NCBI GenBank assembly: GCA_947455195.1 | Contig: CANGMI010000010.1 | Span: 1 to 64,000 of the forward strand | Direction of reading: 5' to 3' | DNA from: Pseudomonadota bacterium | Lineage (GTDB): Bacteria > Pseudomonadota > Gammaproteobacteria > Burkholderiales > SG8-39 | DNA: 64,000 nt | In this document: positions 16,045 to 25,357 of the stretch, piece after piece | How the letters are laid out: the number at the start of each line of letters is the position of its first letter | How positions within the stretch are numbered: the first letter of the stretch is position 1 | Notes under the pieces: generated by a model | Databases searched by the model: none | What the model saw: the letters and a program-made list of their open reading frames with translations, nothing else | Told to the model about the DNA's origin: nothing | Program-made: the position numbers and the translations under genes

Positions 16045-16902
16045 TCAGCCCAGGCCGGTCCAGCGCAGGCTCGCCGCCCACAGGGCTTCCTGCAGTGCCT
16101 CATCCTGCGCCAGGGCCGATGCCGGCACGACGGTCTGGTGTTCGTCGAGGTAGGTGCCGTGCAAGTCGGCGCCTGCCTCCGACAGGGCGAGGTACATCGT
16201 GGTGCGTGCACCGGCGACCGCATCGATGATCTCGGGCGAGATGATCGGCTTCACGAGGCGCAGCCAGGCGGGCAGGAGATGCGACCGTACGACGCCCGGA
16301 TGCAGGCAGTTCACGCGTACACCGGTGCCCGCCATGCGTCGTGCGAGCGCAAAGGTGTGAAGCACGTTGGCGAGCTTCGAGCGGGCGTAGGCAGCGCCCG
16401 GTCGCCAGGTACCGGGTGCGTCGGCGCGCACCTGATCGAGATCGACACGCCCCTTGTGGTGGACGCGCGAGGCCACGTTGATGATGCGACCGCCCACGCC
16501 GATCTGGCTGCGCAGGCATTCGGTGAGCAGGAAGGGGCCGAGGTGGTTCGTGGCAAAGGTGAGTTCGAATCCGTCGACACTCGTGCGCCGTTGCATCGAC
16601 ACCATGCCCGCATTGTTGATGAGGCTGTCGACGTGCGAGACCTCGTGCTTCACCTGACGCGCGGCTTCGCGTACCGATGCGAGGGAGGCCAGATCGCACT
16701 CGACGACCCGCACATCGGCACCGGCAACCAAAGCCTCGATCTCGCGCTGCACCAGAACGCCGGCGGCGATGTTGCGCACCAGCATCACCACCGTGCGTCC
16801 AGCCTGCGCCAGTTCGAGCGCGCAGACCCGGCCGATGCCCTGGGTGGTACCGGTAATGACGACAACCGGGCGATTCCTGCGGGGATCCTGTGCGTCGGGC
16901 AT
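16045..16902 (-). CDS. Short-chain dehydrogenase (retinol-dehydrogenase-like), 285 aa
   Basis: Classical SDR Rossmann enzyme. TGTTQGIG (17-24) binds the nucleotide; R43 after the second strand (VVMLVRN) favours NADP. NNAG is at 96-99, and the catalytic Ser, Tyr and Lys are S145, Y172 and K176 (Y-ARS-K). The pattern FATNHLGPFLLT and HPGVVRSHL is that of RDH11-14/WWOX-like SDRs. I start at the ATG at 16902; the open frame extends 28 codons further but with a poor N terminus. It diverges from the SDR at 17059, with an inverted repeat between them. Substrate unknown. Confidence 0.88.
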   Translation of the reverse strand: MPDAQDPRRNRPVVVITGTTQGIGRVCALELAQAGRTVVMLVRNIAAGVLVQREIEALVAGADVRVVECDLASLASVREAARQVKHEVSHVDSLINNAGMVSMQRRTSVDGFELTFATNHLGPFLLTECLRSQIGVGGRIINVASRVHHKGRVDLDQVRADAPGTWRPGAAYARSKLANVLHTFALARRMAGTGVRVNCLHPGVVRSHLLPAWLRLVKPIISPEIIDAVAGARTTMYLALSEAGADLHGTYLDEHQTVVPASALAQDEALQEALWAASLRWTGLG

Positions 16903-16938
16903 GTCTGGCGTGCTTTCTGGACGAGGGTATGTCGAGGG

Positions 16939-16967
16939 GCGCTGACGATCGTATGATGCGTCAGCGC
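16939..16967. promoter_or_regulatory. Inverted repeat in a divergent SDR promoter region
   Basis: GCGCTGACG (16939-16947) and CGTCAGCGC (16959-16967) form a perfect 9+9 inverted repeat with an 11-base spacer (ATCGTATGATG). It lies between two divergent SDR genes and is a candidate operator controlling one or both directions. A hairpin in RNA is the other reading. Confidence 0.45.
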
Positions 16968-17058
16968 ATGCGCATGCGGTGTTCAACCGATGAATCCGGC
17001 TGATCCCGATGGCGGTGCCTGAGCATCACCCACAAGAATGACATCGAGGAGACATGCC

Positions 17059-17826
17059 ATGAGCACATTCGGCGATCTTGCCGGGCGGGTTGCCATCATC
17101 ACCGGTGGTGGCCAGGGACTCGGGCGCGCCTACGCGCACGCCTTCGCCAAGGCGGGTGCCATCCCCATCATTGCCGAACTCAACGAAGCCAGCGGTCGCA
17201 ATGTCGAGCGCGAACTCAGCAAGGCCGGATTGCACACGCGCTTCATTCACACCGATGTGGCCTCGGCCGATTCGGTGCAGGCCATGGTCGATGCGACCGT
17301 CGCCGAGTTCGGTCGGATCGACATCCTGGTGAACAATGCGGCCATCTTCTCCACGCTCAAGATGCGTCCCTTCGAAGAGATTCCGCTCGACGAGTGGGCG
17401 CGCGTGATGCAGGTGAACATCACCGGGGCGTTCCTGTGCGCGCGTGCGGTGAGTCCGGTGATGCGTGCGGCTGGCTGGGGGCGCATCGTCAACGTGTCCT
17501 CAGGCACTGTCAGCATGGGGCGGCCGAATTACCTGCACTATGTCACCTCGAAGGCTGCCGTCATCGGCATGAGCCGCGCACTGGCTCGTGAACTCGGGCC
17601 CCATGGCATCAACGTGAACACCGTCCTGCCGGGAGCCACCGTCACCGAAGTGCCGCGTGAAACCGTCACCGATGAGCAGCGGGCCGCCATCGTTCGCATG
17701 CAATGCATACCGCGCATCGAGGAGACCGAAGACCTCATCGGGCCGGTGCTCTTTCTCAGTTCGGAGGCCAGTCGTTTCGTGACCGGACAGAGCCTCACCG
17801 TGGATGGCGGCGTGACCCATCTCTGA
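17059..17826 (+). CDS. SDR family oxidoreductase, 255 aa
   Basis: FabG-like classical SDR: TGGGQGLG (15-22), NNAA after the fourth strand, catalytic S148, Y161 and K165 (Y-VTS-K), and the C-terminal VTGQSLTVDGG. The acidic residue after strand two (IIAELNE) points to NAD. GAGGAGA precedes the ATG at 17059. It leads a plus-strand run of amidohydrolase, Liv binding protein, permeases and ATPases, so it probably oxidises or reduces an intermediate derived from the solute imported by that transporter. Confidence 0.92.
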   Translation: MSTFGDLAGRVAIITGGGQGLGRAYAHAFAKAGAIPIIAELNEASGRNVERELSKAGLHTRFIHTDVASADSVQAMVDATVAEFGRIDILVNNAAIFSTLKMRPFEEIPLDEWARVMQVNITGAFLCARAVSPVMRAAGWGRIVNVSSGTVSMGRPNYLHYVTSKAAVIGMSRALARELGPHGINVNTVLPGATVTEVPRETVTDEQRAAIVRMQCIPRIEETEDLIGPVLFLSSEASRFVTGQSLTVDGGVTHL

Positions 17827-17937
17827 GCGCCTTGCGGCGCGTTGCACGATCGGGTGTCGCGCTGTAGCATGCATCGAACAGATTCAAGACTGACCCACGC
17901 GACACCGCATCGCGGGGCGGGAAACGAGGAGACAGAC

Positions 17938-19002
17938 ATGAAGCCCAGTCGCATTCTTGACGGGGACGGACACGTCATTGAGCGTGATCGCGACCTCTAC
18001 GAATATCTCGAAGCGCCCTATCGCAACGAGACAGTTCTCGGGTATCCCTTCTTCCCGACGCTCGATGGGTTCCAGCGTGGTGCCTTTCTCGCGCGCATGG
18101 GCATCCACTCGACCTACGACATCACCCCGCAGTTGTGGCTGGACAGCCTCGACCGCTGCGGCATCGAGTCGACCGTGCTCTACCCGACCGCGGGTCTGGG
18201 CAGCGCCATGATCCAGGACAAGGATTGGGCGGTTGCCGTGACCCGGGCCTACAACGACTGGTTCCACCACACCTTCTACAAGCGCAGCAAGCGTCTGCGT
18301 GGCGTGGCGCTGTTGCCCATCCAGGATGTGGGCGAGGCGGTGAAGGAATTGCGCCGGGCGGTCACCGAGCTGGGCGTGGTGGCTGCGGTGCTTCCATCCA
18401 ATGATGCCGACACCGGTATACGCCGTGGCCTCGGGCATCCGGATTTCTGGCCGCTGTACGAAGAGGCCGAGCGGCTTGATGTGCCGATCTCGATTCACGG
18501 TGGTGCATCGATGAATCTGGGGCTCAATTCGTTCAAGCACATCGCGATGACGGTGGCACTCGAGCATCCCATCACCCAGATGATCCAGCTCACGAGCTTC
18601 ATGCTCGAGGGCGTGTTCGATCACTTCAAGAAACTGCGGGTGGGCTTTCTCGAGGCGGGTACCGGGTGGGTACCCTACATGATCGACCGTCTCGATCGCT
18701 CGTTCTCGGTGATGCAGCGTGACGGACATCGCGAGTTCTCCGAGGCGCTGAAGACCATGCCGAGCGAACACTTCTCGGGTGGTCGCATCTACTTCAGTTG
18801 CGAAGGGGGTGAGCCCTCGATGCGCAATCTCATACAGCGTATCGGTCACCGCACCATCATGTTTGCCTCGGACTATCCGCACGAGACGAACATGGAACAT
18901 GCGATGGAGGAAGTCGATGAACTGCTGGAGCGCGACGATCTGTCCGAAGAGGCCAAGCGCGGCATCTTCTGCGACAACATCGAGACGTTCTACGGCCGCT
19001 GA
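17938..19002 (+). CDS. Amidohydrolase-2 (ACMSD-like) family protein, 354 aa
   Basis: TIM-barrel metal enzyme of the amidohydrolase_2 group, which includes ACMSD, gamma-resorcylate and 5-carboxyvanillate decarboxylases. The usual D-x-H-x-H start is reduced to D8-GD-GH12. Other ligands: H187 (PISIHGGAS) and D312 with H315 (FASDYPHE). ACGAGGAGA lies before the ATG. Length is normal. The family either hydrolyses or decarboxylates; with an SDR before and an uptake system after it, an aromatic or cyclic carboxylate substrate is a fair guess but is not shown. Confidence 0.87.
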   Translation: MKPSRILDGDGHVIERDRDLYEYLEAPYRNETVLGYPFFPTLDGFQRGAFLARMGIHSTYDITPQLWLDSLDRCGIESTVLYPTAGLGSAMIQDKDWAVAVTRAYNDWFHHTFYKRSKRLRGVALLPIQDVGEAVKELRRAVTELGVVAAVLPSNDADTGIRRGLGHPDFWPLYEEAERLDVPISIHGGASMNLGLNSFKHIAMTVALEHPITQMIQLTSFMLEGVFDHFKKLRVGFLEAGTGWVPYMIDRLDRSFSVMQRDGHREFSEALKTMPSEHFSGGRIYFSCEGGEPSMRNLIQRIGHRTIMFASDYPHETNMEHAMEEVDELLERDDLSEEAKRGIFCDNIETFYGR

Positions 19003-19154
19003 TCGATGAGGGCTCGCCTGCCTTGATCGCGCCATCGGCCGGTGGCAGGGGCCCTCGAACATCGCGGCGAGTCGACAGCCCGCTGTCGATGGCGTCCCTG
19101 CTGCACTGCCTGCGTCCTGCCCCTGCTGCATACCCTCTTCCGGAGAGCATCGCC

Positions 19155-20462
19155 ATGCCACTCGTTGCCCGCACTGCTCGCATCACCTGCATCGACCGTC
19201 TCTGTCGGCCCGTACACCGCGGCCGCGGCGCCGCGCTGGCCATCGCCGCGCTTGCCGGGCTCGGCCTCGGTGCTGCTGCCCAGGCCCAGGAGCCGATCAA
19301 GCTCGGCATCCTGCTCACTCACGTCGGCCCGACGGCCATCTTTGCCCGGTACGAGGACAAGGGTGCTCGCATGCGGATCGATGAGGTGAACCGTGCCGGC
19401 GGCATCAAGGGACGGCGCATCGAGGTCATCGGCTATGACACCGAGGGCAAGCCCGATCGTGCTGGCACGCTCTTCCGGCGTCTGGCGCAGGAAGACAAGG
19501 TCTCGGCGGTGATAGGCCCGGACAGCATCTACGTCCTTCTCGGGATGTCGTCGGTTCCCACCGAGTCAAAGGTGTTCTCGATGGCTGCACCGGGCAACTA
19601 CGAGCTCGTGCCGATGAAGGATCGGCAGTGGGTGGCCAGTGCCTGGACGGCCAATGGCTACACCATGGTGCTCGGTCTTGCCTGGTTGAAGGACAAGATG
19701 CGCGTGGGTCGCGTGGGCATGCTCACGACGGCTGACAGCATCGGCGAGATGATCGGGCGCGAGGCGAGCGATACCGCAAGGATGCTCGGCATGGAGATGG
19801 TGCAGGTGCTCGCGCAACCGGCCTCCGATCGCGACCTCCTGCCTTCGCTCACCAGGCTCAATGGCATGAAGCCCGGCATCGAGGGACTCGTGGTGTTCGG
19901 CAGTGGTCCCTACGGCACCATCGCCATGAACCAGACCGATCTGGCCGGGGTCAATGTGCCTATCCTCTACATCGGCGGCAACATCATCCCCGAGCTCATC
20001 AAGGATGTGACCCCCGAGACCGGCAAGCGCACCTTCCTGACCGTGGCGCGCAATGTGGTTGCCGATACGCTGCCAGCCAGCGATCCCTACATTGCAGCGG
20101 CGAAGAAGTTCAACGCCGACTATCAGGCGAAGTACAAGGAGACGCCGACTCAACCGAGCGCGGTCGGTTACGACATGGCCAGCACGGTGATCGATGCCAT
20201 CGAAAACGTCGGCTCCGATCCGGTGAAGATCCGCGACTACATCTACACGAAGCAGAAGGATTTCCCGATGGCCCAGGGCATTCGCACCAATCGCACGCCC
20301 TCGGACGCCTACGGCATCGACCCGCGTGATGTGGTGGTGGCTTCGATCGAGGGGGGGCGCTTCGTGTTCAAGGGGTATCTGAAGGACAGCTACAAGGCGC
20401 TGGGCATCAAGGATGAGGCCATCACCGAGCAGATGCGCCGCTTCAAGATGCTGGCCGACTGA
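19155..20462 (+). CDS. Branched-chain amino acid-type ABC substrate-binding protein, 435 aa
   Basis: LivK/AmiC-type periplasmic receptor (Peripla_BP_6). The signal sequence ends at AQA/QEP, about residue 45. The mature part starts IKLGILLTHVGPTA and shows MRIDEVNRAGGIKG, VIGYDTEGKPDRAG and AVIGPDS, typical of lobe 1. GGAGAG precedes the ATG at 19155. It is followed by LivH-, LivMG- and LivF-like genes, giving a complete transporter. Together with the amidohydrolase and SDR upstream it suggests uptake of an aromatic or amide compound rather than leucine. Confidence 0.92.
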   Translation: MPLVARTARITCIDRLCRPVHRGRGAALAIAALAGLGLGAAAQAQEPIKLGILLTHVGPTAIFARYEDKGARMRIDEVNRAGGIKGRRIEVIGYDTEGKPDRAGTLFRRLAQEDKVSAVIGPDSIYVLLGMSSVPTESKVFSMAAPGNYELVPMKDRQWVASAWTANGYTMVLGLAWLKDKMRVGRVGMLTTADSIGEMIGREASDTARMLGMEMVQVLAQPASDRDLLPSLTRLNGMKPGIEGLVVFGSGPYGTIAMNQTDLAGVNVPILYIGGNIIPELIKDVTPETGKRTFLTVARNVVADTLPASDPYIAAAKKFNADYQAKYKETPTQPSAVGYDMASTVIDAIENVGSDPVKIRDYIYTKQKDFPMAQGIRTNRTPSDAYGIDPRDVVVASIEGGRFVFKGYLKDSYKALGIKDEAITEQMRRFKMLAD

Positions 20463-20558
20463 GCCTCGCCTGCCCCTCGGGCCTCGGGCCGCTGCCTCCC
20501 CGCGCTGGGGGCGCATCGGCGCCGGGTCTCCTCCTCGCCGACCGACCGCGGACGCTGC

Positions 20559-21443
20559 ATGGCTGAATTCCTGCAAGTGCTTTTCACCGGCCTCTCGCAA
20601 GGGGGTATCTATGCCCTCATCGGCATCGGGTTCAGCCTGGTCAACATGTCGACGCGGGTGCTCAACCTTGCACAGGGCTCGTATGCGCTTCTGGGAGGCT
20701 TTGTCTTTCTCACGCTCGCCACCCGGTACGGCCTGCCCTTGTGGGCGGCGCTTGCCCTCGTTCTCGTGCTCGTGGCGATCCTCGGGGTCGTCACCGAGCG
20801 CATCGTCTCGCTGCGGGTGCGTCCGTGGCGACCGATTTCGCATGACATGGCCATTCTCACCACGCTCGCGCTGGTGGTCGTGGCCGAGGGCGCGGCCTTT
20901 CTGATCTGGGGCCCCGATCCGCAGCGCGGTCCGGCGCTCCAGCGCGGCGTACTGAATGTCCTTGGCGCCATCCTCATCTGGCAATCGGTCTGGATGCTGG
21001 TGATCACGCTCGTCATCGCAGGCGGATTGCAGTGGCTGCTGGTGCGCACCTGGCTGGGTCGTGCCATGCGCGCCTGTGCCCAGAACCCGCTTACCGCAGC
21101 GCTCCTCGGCATCGACGTGCGCCGTGTCGGCATGGCCGCCTTCACCCTCAGTGCAGTCATCGGTGCGCTTGCCGGCATGCTGGTGAGCCCGATCACCTGG
21201 CTCGATTACCAGATTGGCGGTGAGTTCATGCTGAAGGGGGTGCTGGCCTACCTGCTCGGCGGTGAACTGGCGATTGCCGGGCCGCTCGTGGGTGGTCTGG
21301 TGCTGGGGCTGGTCGAAAACATCTTCCTGCTCTTTCCCGGTGCCACCGGCGGCCTCCTCAAGCAGGTGGTACCGATGGCTCTGCTCATCGTGATGCTGGT
21401 CTGGCGCCCGCAGGGCCTGCTGGGCGGTCCGCGCGCCCGATGA
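20559..21443 (+). CDS. LivH-like branched-chain ABC permease, 294 aa
   Basis: Inner-membrane permease with about eight hydrophobic segments. Family marks: LFTGLSQGGIYALIGIGFSL at the N terminus and GALAGMLVSPI, plus GLVLGLVEN in the C-terminal half. The last codon overlaps the LivMG start (ATGA). It should form a heterodimer with the LivM half of the next protein. Confidence 0.93.
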   Translation: MAEFLQVLFTGLSQGGIYALIGIGFSLVNMSTRVLNLAQGSYALLGGFVFLTLATRYGLPLWAALALVLVLVAILGVVTERIVSLRVRPWRPISHDMAILTTLALVVVAEGAAFLIWGPDPQRGPALQRGVLNVLGAILIWQSVWMLVITLVIAGGLQWLLVRTWLGRAMRACAQNPLTAALLGIDVRRVGMAAFTLSAVIGALAGMLVSPITWLDYQIGGEFMLKGVLAYLLGGELAIAGPLVGGLVLGLVENIFLLFPGATGGLLKQVVPMALLIVMLVWRPQGLLGGPRAR

Positions 21444-23320
21444 GTGCCCTCATGATGCCTGCTTCACCGTCGATGCTCATGCGCAACCGCACCTGGCTCA
21501 TCGCGCTTGCGGCCTACGCGGTCATCGTGGTGCCCCTCATGATGACTGGTCTCCTCTACGCCGATGTGGTCGTGACGGCCGGCATCTTCTTCATCCTCGT
21601 GATGGCGATGGATCTGCTTTTCGGGTGCGCCGGACTGCTCAGCTTCGGACACATCGGCTTCTTTGCGATCGGGGCCTACGCCCCGGCCGTTCTCGCCAAG
21701 TTCTTCGCTGCCCCGCTCTTCTCGGGCACGCTCGCGGGACTGGCCGTGAATCTGGTTCTCGCGCTGACCCTGGGGCGGGTGTTCCTGCGCCTGTCAGGGT
21801 CGTACTTCATGCTGGGTACGCTCGCCTTCGGCATCATGGTGCATGCCGTCATTCGCACCTGGTATCCGGTGACCGGGGGTGATGCCGGGTTGGGCGACAT
21901 TCCGCGTGTGGCGATCGGCACCCTGTCCCCGCAGATGTCGCTCGCTCTCGTCATCTGGGTCACCGCAGCATTGCTCTTCTGGTTCTCGCTCAACCTGTCG
22001 TCCTCCCGCGTCGGTCGCGCACTGCGCGCCATCCGGGGCGACGCGGTGAGTGCTGCCTGCTGCGGTGTCGATGTGGCGCGACTTCGCATCAATCTCTTTG
22101 CGCTGAGCGCCTGCTATGCATCGATCAGCGGATCACTCTTTGCGGCCTACAACGGCGCCGTGCACCCGGACAGCTTCGCGTTGAGCGCACTGCTCGATGT
22201 ACTGCTCATGCTCTTCTTCGGGGGTGAGGGCACCATCTGGGGGGCGCTCATCGGGGTGACGCTCCTGCGTGTGCTGCCCGATGTGAGCGGGCCGCTTCAG
22301 GCAGGCAAGATCCTCTTCAGCGGCGTGCTCTTTGCCGTGATCATCTTTCTGTTCCCGATGGGGGTGGCTGGTGCCCTGAAGGACGGCGTCAAGCGCTTCG
22401 CACGCGCGCGCAGCGGCGCTCGTACGTCCGAAGCCGCCGCAGGCACGAGTGGCAGTGCCACAGTCGCCCCGGGGCGCGGTGCCGCAGGCGACACGGTCAC
22501 CGCTGTCACCGGCGCTGTGGGGCTGCGGGCGGCCGGCGCTGCGGGTGGGATGCCGGCGGCCGTCATCGAGGTCGAAGGGCTCGGGCAGAGCTTTGGCGGC
22601 CTGCGCGCGGTGGACGCGGTGAGCTTTTCGGTCGAGGCGGGCAGCATCCGCAGTCTCATCGGGCCCAACGGGGCTGGCAAGAGCACGATGCTCAACCTCC
22701 TGAGCGGTGTGCAGCCCGTTCGCGAAGGGCGTGTGACTGGCCTCGGGCAGCCGCTTGCCGGACTCTCACCCGATCGGATCGCGCGCCTCGGGGTGCGGCG
22801 CACCTTCCAGCACGAAAGGCTGTTTCCCCACCTCAGCGTCATCGAGAACGTGATGGTCGGCTGCGAGAGCGGCTCGGATGGCAGCGTGGGCGATCTGGTG
22901 CGCTGTGGCCTTGCGCTGCCATCGACCCGGGCCGAGGCGCAGCGCGCGCGGGCCGCATCACTCGTCTGGCTCGAGCGTATCGGTCTGGCAGATCGCGCCG
23001 ATGACGCGGTCTCGGAATTGCCGCACGGGCTTCGAAAGCTGGTCGAGGTTGCCCGCGCGGTTGCGGCCGTACCCCAGGTGCTGCTGCTCGACGAGACGGC
23101 TGCCGGGCTCAACGCCACTGAAAAGGCCCGATTGAAGACGCTCCTTCGCAGTCTGCGTGCCGAGGGCGTGACCACGCTGCTCATCGAGCATGACATGGCC
23201 TTCGTGATGGACATCTCCGACCGCATTCTCGTGCTCGATTTCGGCCGGCTCATTGCCGAGGGACCGCCCGATGTCGTGCGGCGCGATCCGGCTGTTCTTG
23301 CCGCCTATCTGGGAGCCTGA
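21440..23320 (+). CDS. LivM-LivG fusion: permease plus ATP-binding domain, 626 aa
   Basis: Residues about 1-315 are a LivM-type permease (LFGCAGLLSFGHIGFFAIGAY). A 60-residue Ala/Gly/Thr-rich linker follows (about 320-375). Residues about 378-626 are a LivG-type ATPase: Walker A GPNGAGKST at 408-416, Walker B LLLDE ending at 552, and H-loop LLIEHD. The ABC signature is SELPHG (525-530), where LivG proteins normally have LSYG or LSGG, so the usual signature Ser-Gly-Gly is not there. Such permease-ATPase fusions occur in some Liv-like systems. It sits between LivH and LivF genes and completes the transporter. Confidence 0.93.
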   Translation: MSALMMPASPSMLMRNRTWLIALAAYAVIVVPLMMTGLLYADVVVTAGIFFILVMAMDLLFGCAGLLSFGHIGFFAIGAYAPAVLAKFFAAPLFSGTLAGLAVNLVLALTLGRVFLRLSGSYFMLGTLAFGIMVHAVIRTWYPVTGGDAGLGDIPRVAIGTLSPQMSLALVIWVTAALLFWFSLNLSSSRVGRALRAIRGDAVSAACCGVDVARLRINLFALSACYASISGSLFAAYNGAVHPDSFALSALLDVLLMLFFGGEGTIWGALIGVTLLRVLPDVSGPLQAGKILFSGVLFAVIIFLFPMGVAGALKDGVKRFARARSGARTSEAAAGTSGSATVAPGRGAAGDTVTAVTGAVGLRAAGAAGGMPAAVIEVEGLGQSFGGLRAVDAVSFSVEAGSIRSLIGPNGAGKSTMLNLLSGVQPVREGRVTGLGQPLAGLSPDRIARLGVRRTFQHERLFPHLSVIENVMVGCESGSDGSVGDLVRCGLALPSTRAEAQRARAASLVWLERIGLADRADDAVSELPHGLRKLVEVARAVAAVPQVLLLDETAAGLNATEKARLKTLLRSLRAEGVTTLLIEHDMAFVMDISDRILVLDFGRLIAEGPPDVVRRDPAVLAAYLGA

Positions 23321-23324
23321 CCCG

Positions 23325-24062
23325 ATGTCGGCCGACAACCTTGCGCCTGTCGTGCTCTCGGTCGAGGGCCTGAGTGCGGCGTACGAGGGCGGATTGCCGG
23401 TGCTCGAGGATGTGACGCTCGAACTGGCCCGTGGCGAACTGGTGGCGGTGCTCGGCGCGAACGGGGCTGGCAAGTCGACCCTGTTGCGTACGCTCTCCGG
23501 CCTCCTGCCCTGTCTGTCCGGGCGCATCGTCTTCGAGGGCGTCGACATCACGCACCTCGCGCCCGACCGACGGGTCGTGAAGGGCCTCGTCCAGGTGCCC
23601 GAGGGGCGCCAGATGCTGGCTGCCCTCTCGGTCGAGGAAAACCTGCTGCTGGGTGGCTATGTGCACCGGGGTGATCCGGCCGGCCTGCGCCGCACGCTCG
23701 ACGAGGTGTTTGCGCTCTTCCCGCGCCTGAGCGAACGCCGGGCCCAGGCGGCAGGATCGCTCTCCGGTGGTGAGCAGCAGATGGTGGCGCTCGGGCGCGC
23801 CATGATGGGACGCCCGCGCGCGCTCCTTCTCGATGAGCCTTCATTCGGACTTGCCCCCAAGGTGGTCAGCGACACCTTCAGGGTCATCGACGGACTGCGC
23901 TCGAGCGGGCTGCCGATCCTGCTGATCGAGCAGAACGCCAGCAAGGCGCTGGCGGTGGCCGATCGCGCCGTGGTGCTGCGCGCCGGGCGAGTCGTGGCCC
24001 GCGGCACGGCGACCGAACTGGCGGCGAGCGAAGAGGTGCGAAAGTCCTATCTGGGTGAGTAG
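23325..24062 (+). CDS. LivF-like ABC transporter ATPase, 245 aa
   Basis: Second ATP-binding subunit. Walker A LGANGAGKST (about 43-52), Q-loop region QVPEGRQ, signature LSGGEQQMVALGRAMM (about 146), Walker B LLLDEPSFGL and H-loop LLIEQNA. The ATG at 23325 follows the fusion gene by four bases. Unlike the fused LivG half, its signature motif is canonical. Confidence 0.94.
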   Translation: MSADNLAPVVLSVEGLSAAYEGGLPVLEDVTLELARGELVAVLGANGAGKSTLLRTLSGLLPCLSGRIVFEGVDITHLAPDRRVVKGLVQVPEGRQMLAALSVEENLLLGGYVHRGDPAGLRRTLDEVFALFPRLSERRAQAAGSLSGGEQQMVALGRAMMGRPRALLLDEPSFGLAPKVVSDTFRVIDGLRSSGLPILLIEQNASKALAVADRAVVLRAGRVVARGTATELAASEEVRKSYLGE

Positions 24063-24107
24063 CCGATTACTCTGCCATGCGCCGCACCCCCTTGCGACCG
24101 CCGCGCT

Positions 24108-25235
24108 TCAGCGTGCAGCCGCTTCTCGCGTGAGCATCCGGGCGAGCACCCGCTTGTATTGCGCCGGCCCGGCGTCGACCTCGAGCAGGACCGGATCGAG
24201 CGTGCGGTTGGCTGCATCGAGCACGGCCTGCTGGGATTCGATGACCGGTGCGTCCTGCTCCTCGAACGCGAAGCGCCGCAACCGGCTGATTCGGGCCTGC
24301 ATCTCGCGGTTGAACTCGGGCTCGGGCGTTCGTACGCCAAAGCGCACCGCGGCAAAGAAGTAGTGCGTGGTCCCGGCCGTAGCCGGGGGCAGCATGTGCA
24401 GACCATGGTAGCCGGTACCGCTTGCCGGGTCGGCGCCCGGTTCGCAGATGCCGGTCATGAGGCGCAACGTGCTCGGCGCCATCCAGCGCATGTGGGTGAA
24501 GCTGTCGACGAGTGGCGGATGCCCGGGCCACATCGGCGCAAACATCCCCGGGGGCGCCACTGCACTCGCGTGCCGGTCGACCGTCACCTCGGTGCCTCGG
24601 GTGGCGCATTCGATCGCCGAGGCGGTCATGCCCTGGTTGCCGAGCAGCCCTTCATGCACGAACGAGGTATGGCTCAGATCGAGGAGGTTGTCGATCACGA
24701 GCTGGTAGTTGGCCCGGACAAGGATGCCGTCTGGCGGGGTGACATGCAGTTCGGGCGCCGCGTCGAGGACGGAGAAGTCGGGTACTTCGGCAGCTCGCGG
24801 TGCCTCCTCGCCCATCCAGATCCACAAGGCCTTGTGTCGTTCGATCACCGGCCAGGCGCGTACCCGTGCCCGTGCCGGGATGCGCTGCGACCCATGCGGG
24901 TTGATCACGCAGGCGCCGGTCGCGTCGTACTGCAGCCCGTGGTACGGGCATTGCACCCGGCAGCCATCGATGATCTGGCCGCGGCTCAGGGGCACGAAAC
25001 GGTGTGCACACCGGTCTTCGAGTGCCACCCAGGCACCTGCATCGGTGCGGTAGATGACGATCGGCTCGTCGAGCATCGTGCGGTGGGTGAGAGGGGCCTG
25101 CCGGAAGTGATCGACCCAGCCGGCCATGTACCAGGCGTTGCGCACGAAAGCGCCCGCGGTGAGTGGCTGGGCGATGCCATCCGGCCGCGTCGATCGGCTG
25201 CCGGCAGGGGCCGCAGCGTGTGATGAATCCGGCAT
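24108..25235 (-). CDS. Rieske non-heme iron oxygenase, VanA-like, 375 aa
   Basis: Terminal oxygenase alpha subunit. Rieske [2Fe-2S] ligands are C76-x-H78 and C96-x2-H99 (CPYHG). The mononuclear iron site is in DNLLDLSHTSFVHEG: bridging D186, H189 and H194. AGGAGGAG precedes the ATG at 25235. Length and motifs fit the vanillate O-demethylase / carnitine-type branch, which acts on methoxy-aromatics or N-methyl groups. No ferredoxin-reductase (VanB) gene is beside it, so electrons must come from a reductase encoded elsewhere. It diverges from the MFS gene at 25358, suggesting a joint uptake and oxidation function. Confidence 0.9.
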   Translation of the reverse strand: MPDSSHAAAPAGSRSTRPDGIAQPLTAGAFVRNAWYMAGWVDHFRQAPLTHRTMLDEPIVIYRTDAGAWVALEDRCAHRFVPLSRGQIIDGCRVQCPYHGLQYDATGACVINPHGSQRIPARARVRAWPVIERHKALWIWMGEEAPRAAEVPDFSVLDAAPELHVTPPDGILVRANYQLVIDNLLDLSHTSFVHEGLLGNQGMTASAIECATRGTEVTVDRHASAVAPPGMFAPMWPGHPPLVDSFTHMRWMAPSTLRLMTGICEPGADPASGTGYHGLHMLPPATAGTTHYFFAAVRFGVRTPEPEFNREMQARISRLRRFAFEEQDAPVIESQQAVLDAANRTLDPVLLEVDAGPAQYKRVLARMLTREAAAR

Positions 25236-25357
25236 GGTCTCCTCCTGTCTGCGCCGGGCATCTGGCCCTTGGCGCGGGTAGCCCGTAGAATCTCCGGTGC
25301 AACCGCACGGTCGGGGTTGCCTCATTTCGTGAATTATCGCCCTTGAAGGATTACCCC

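Noticed and set aside
24063-24107. A possible terminator after the Liv operon
   Set aside because: No stem with more than a few pairs and no T-run is seen in this 45-base gap.
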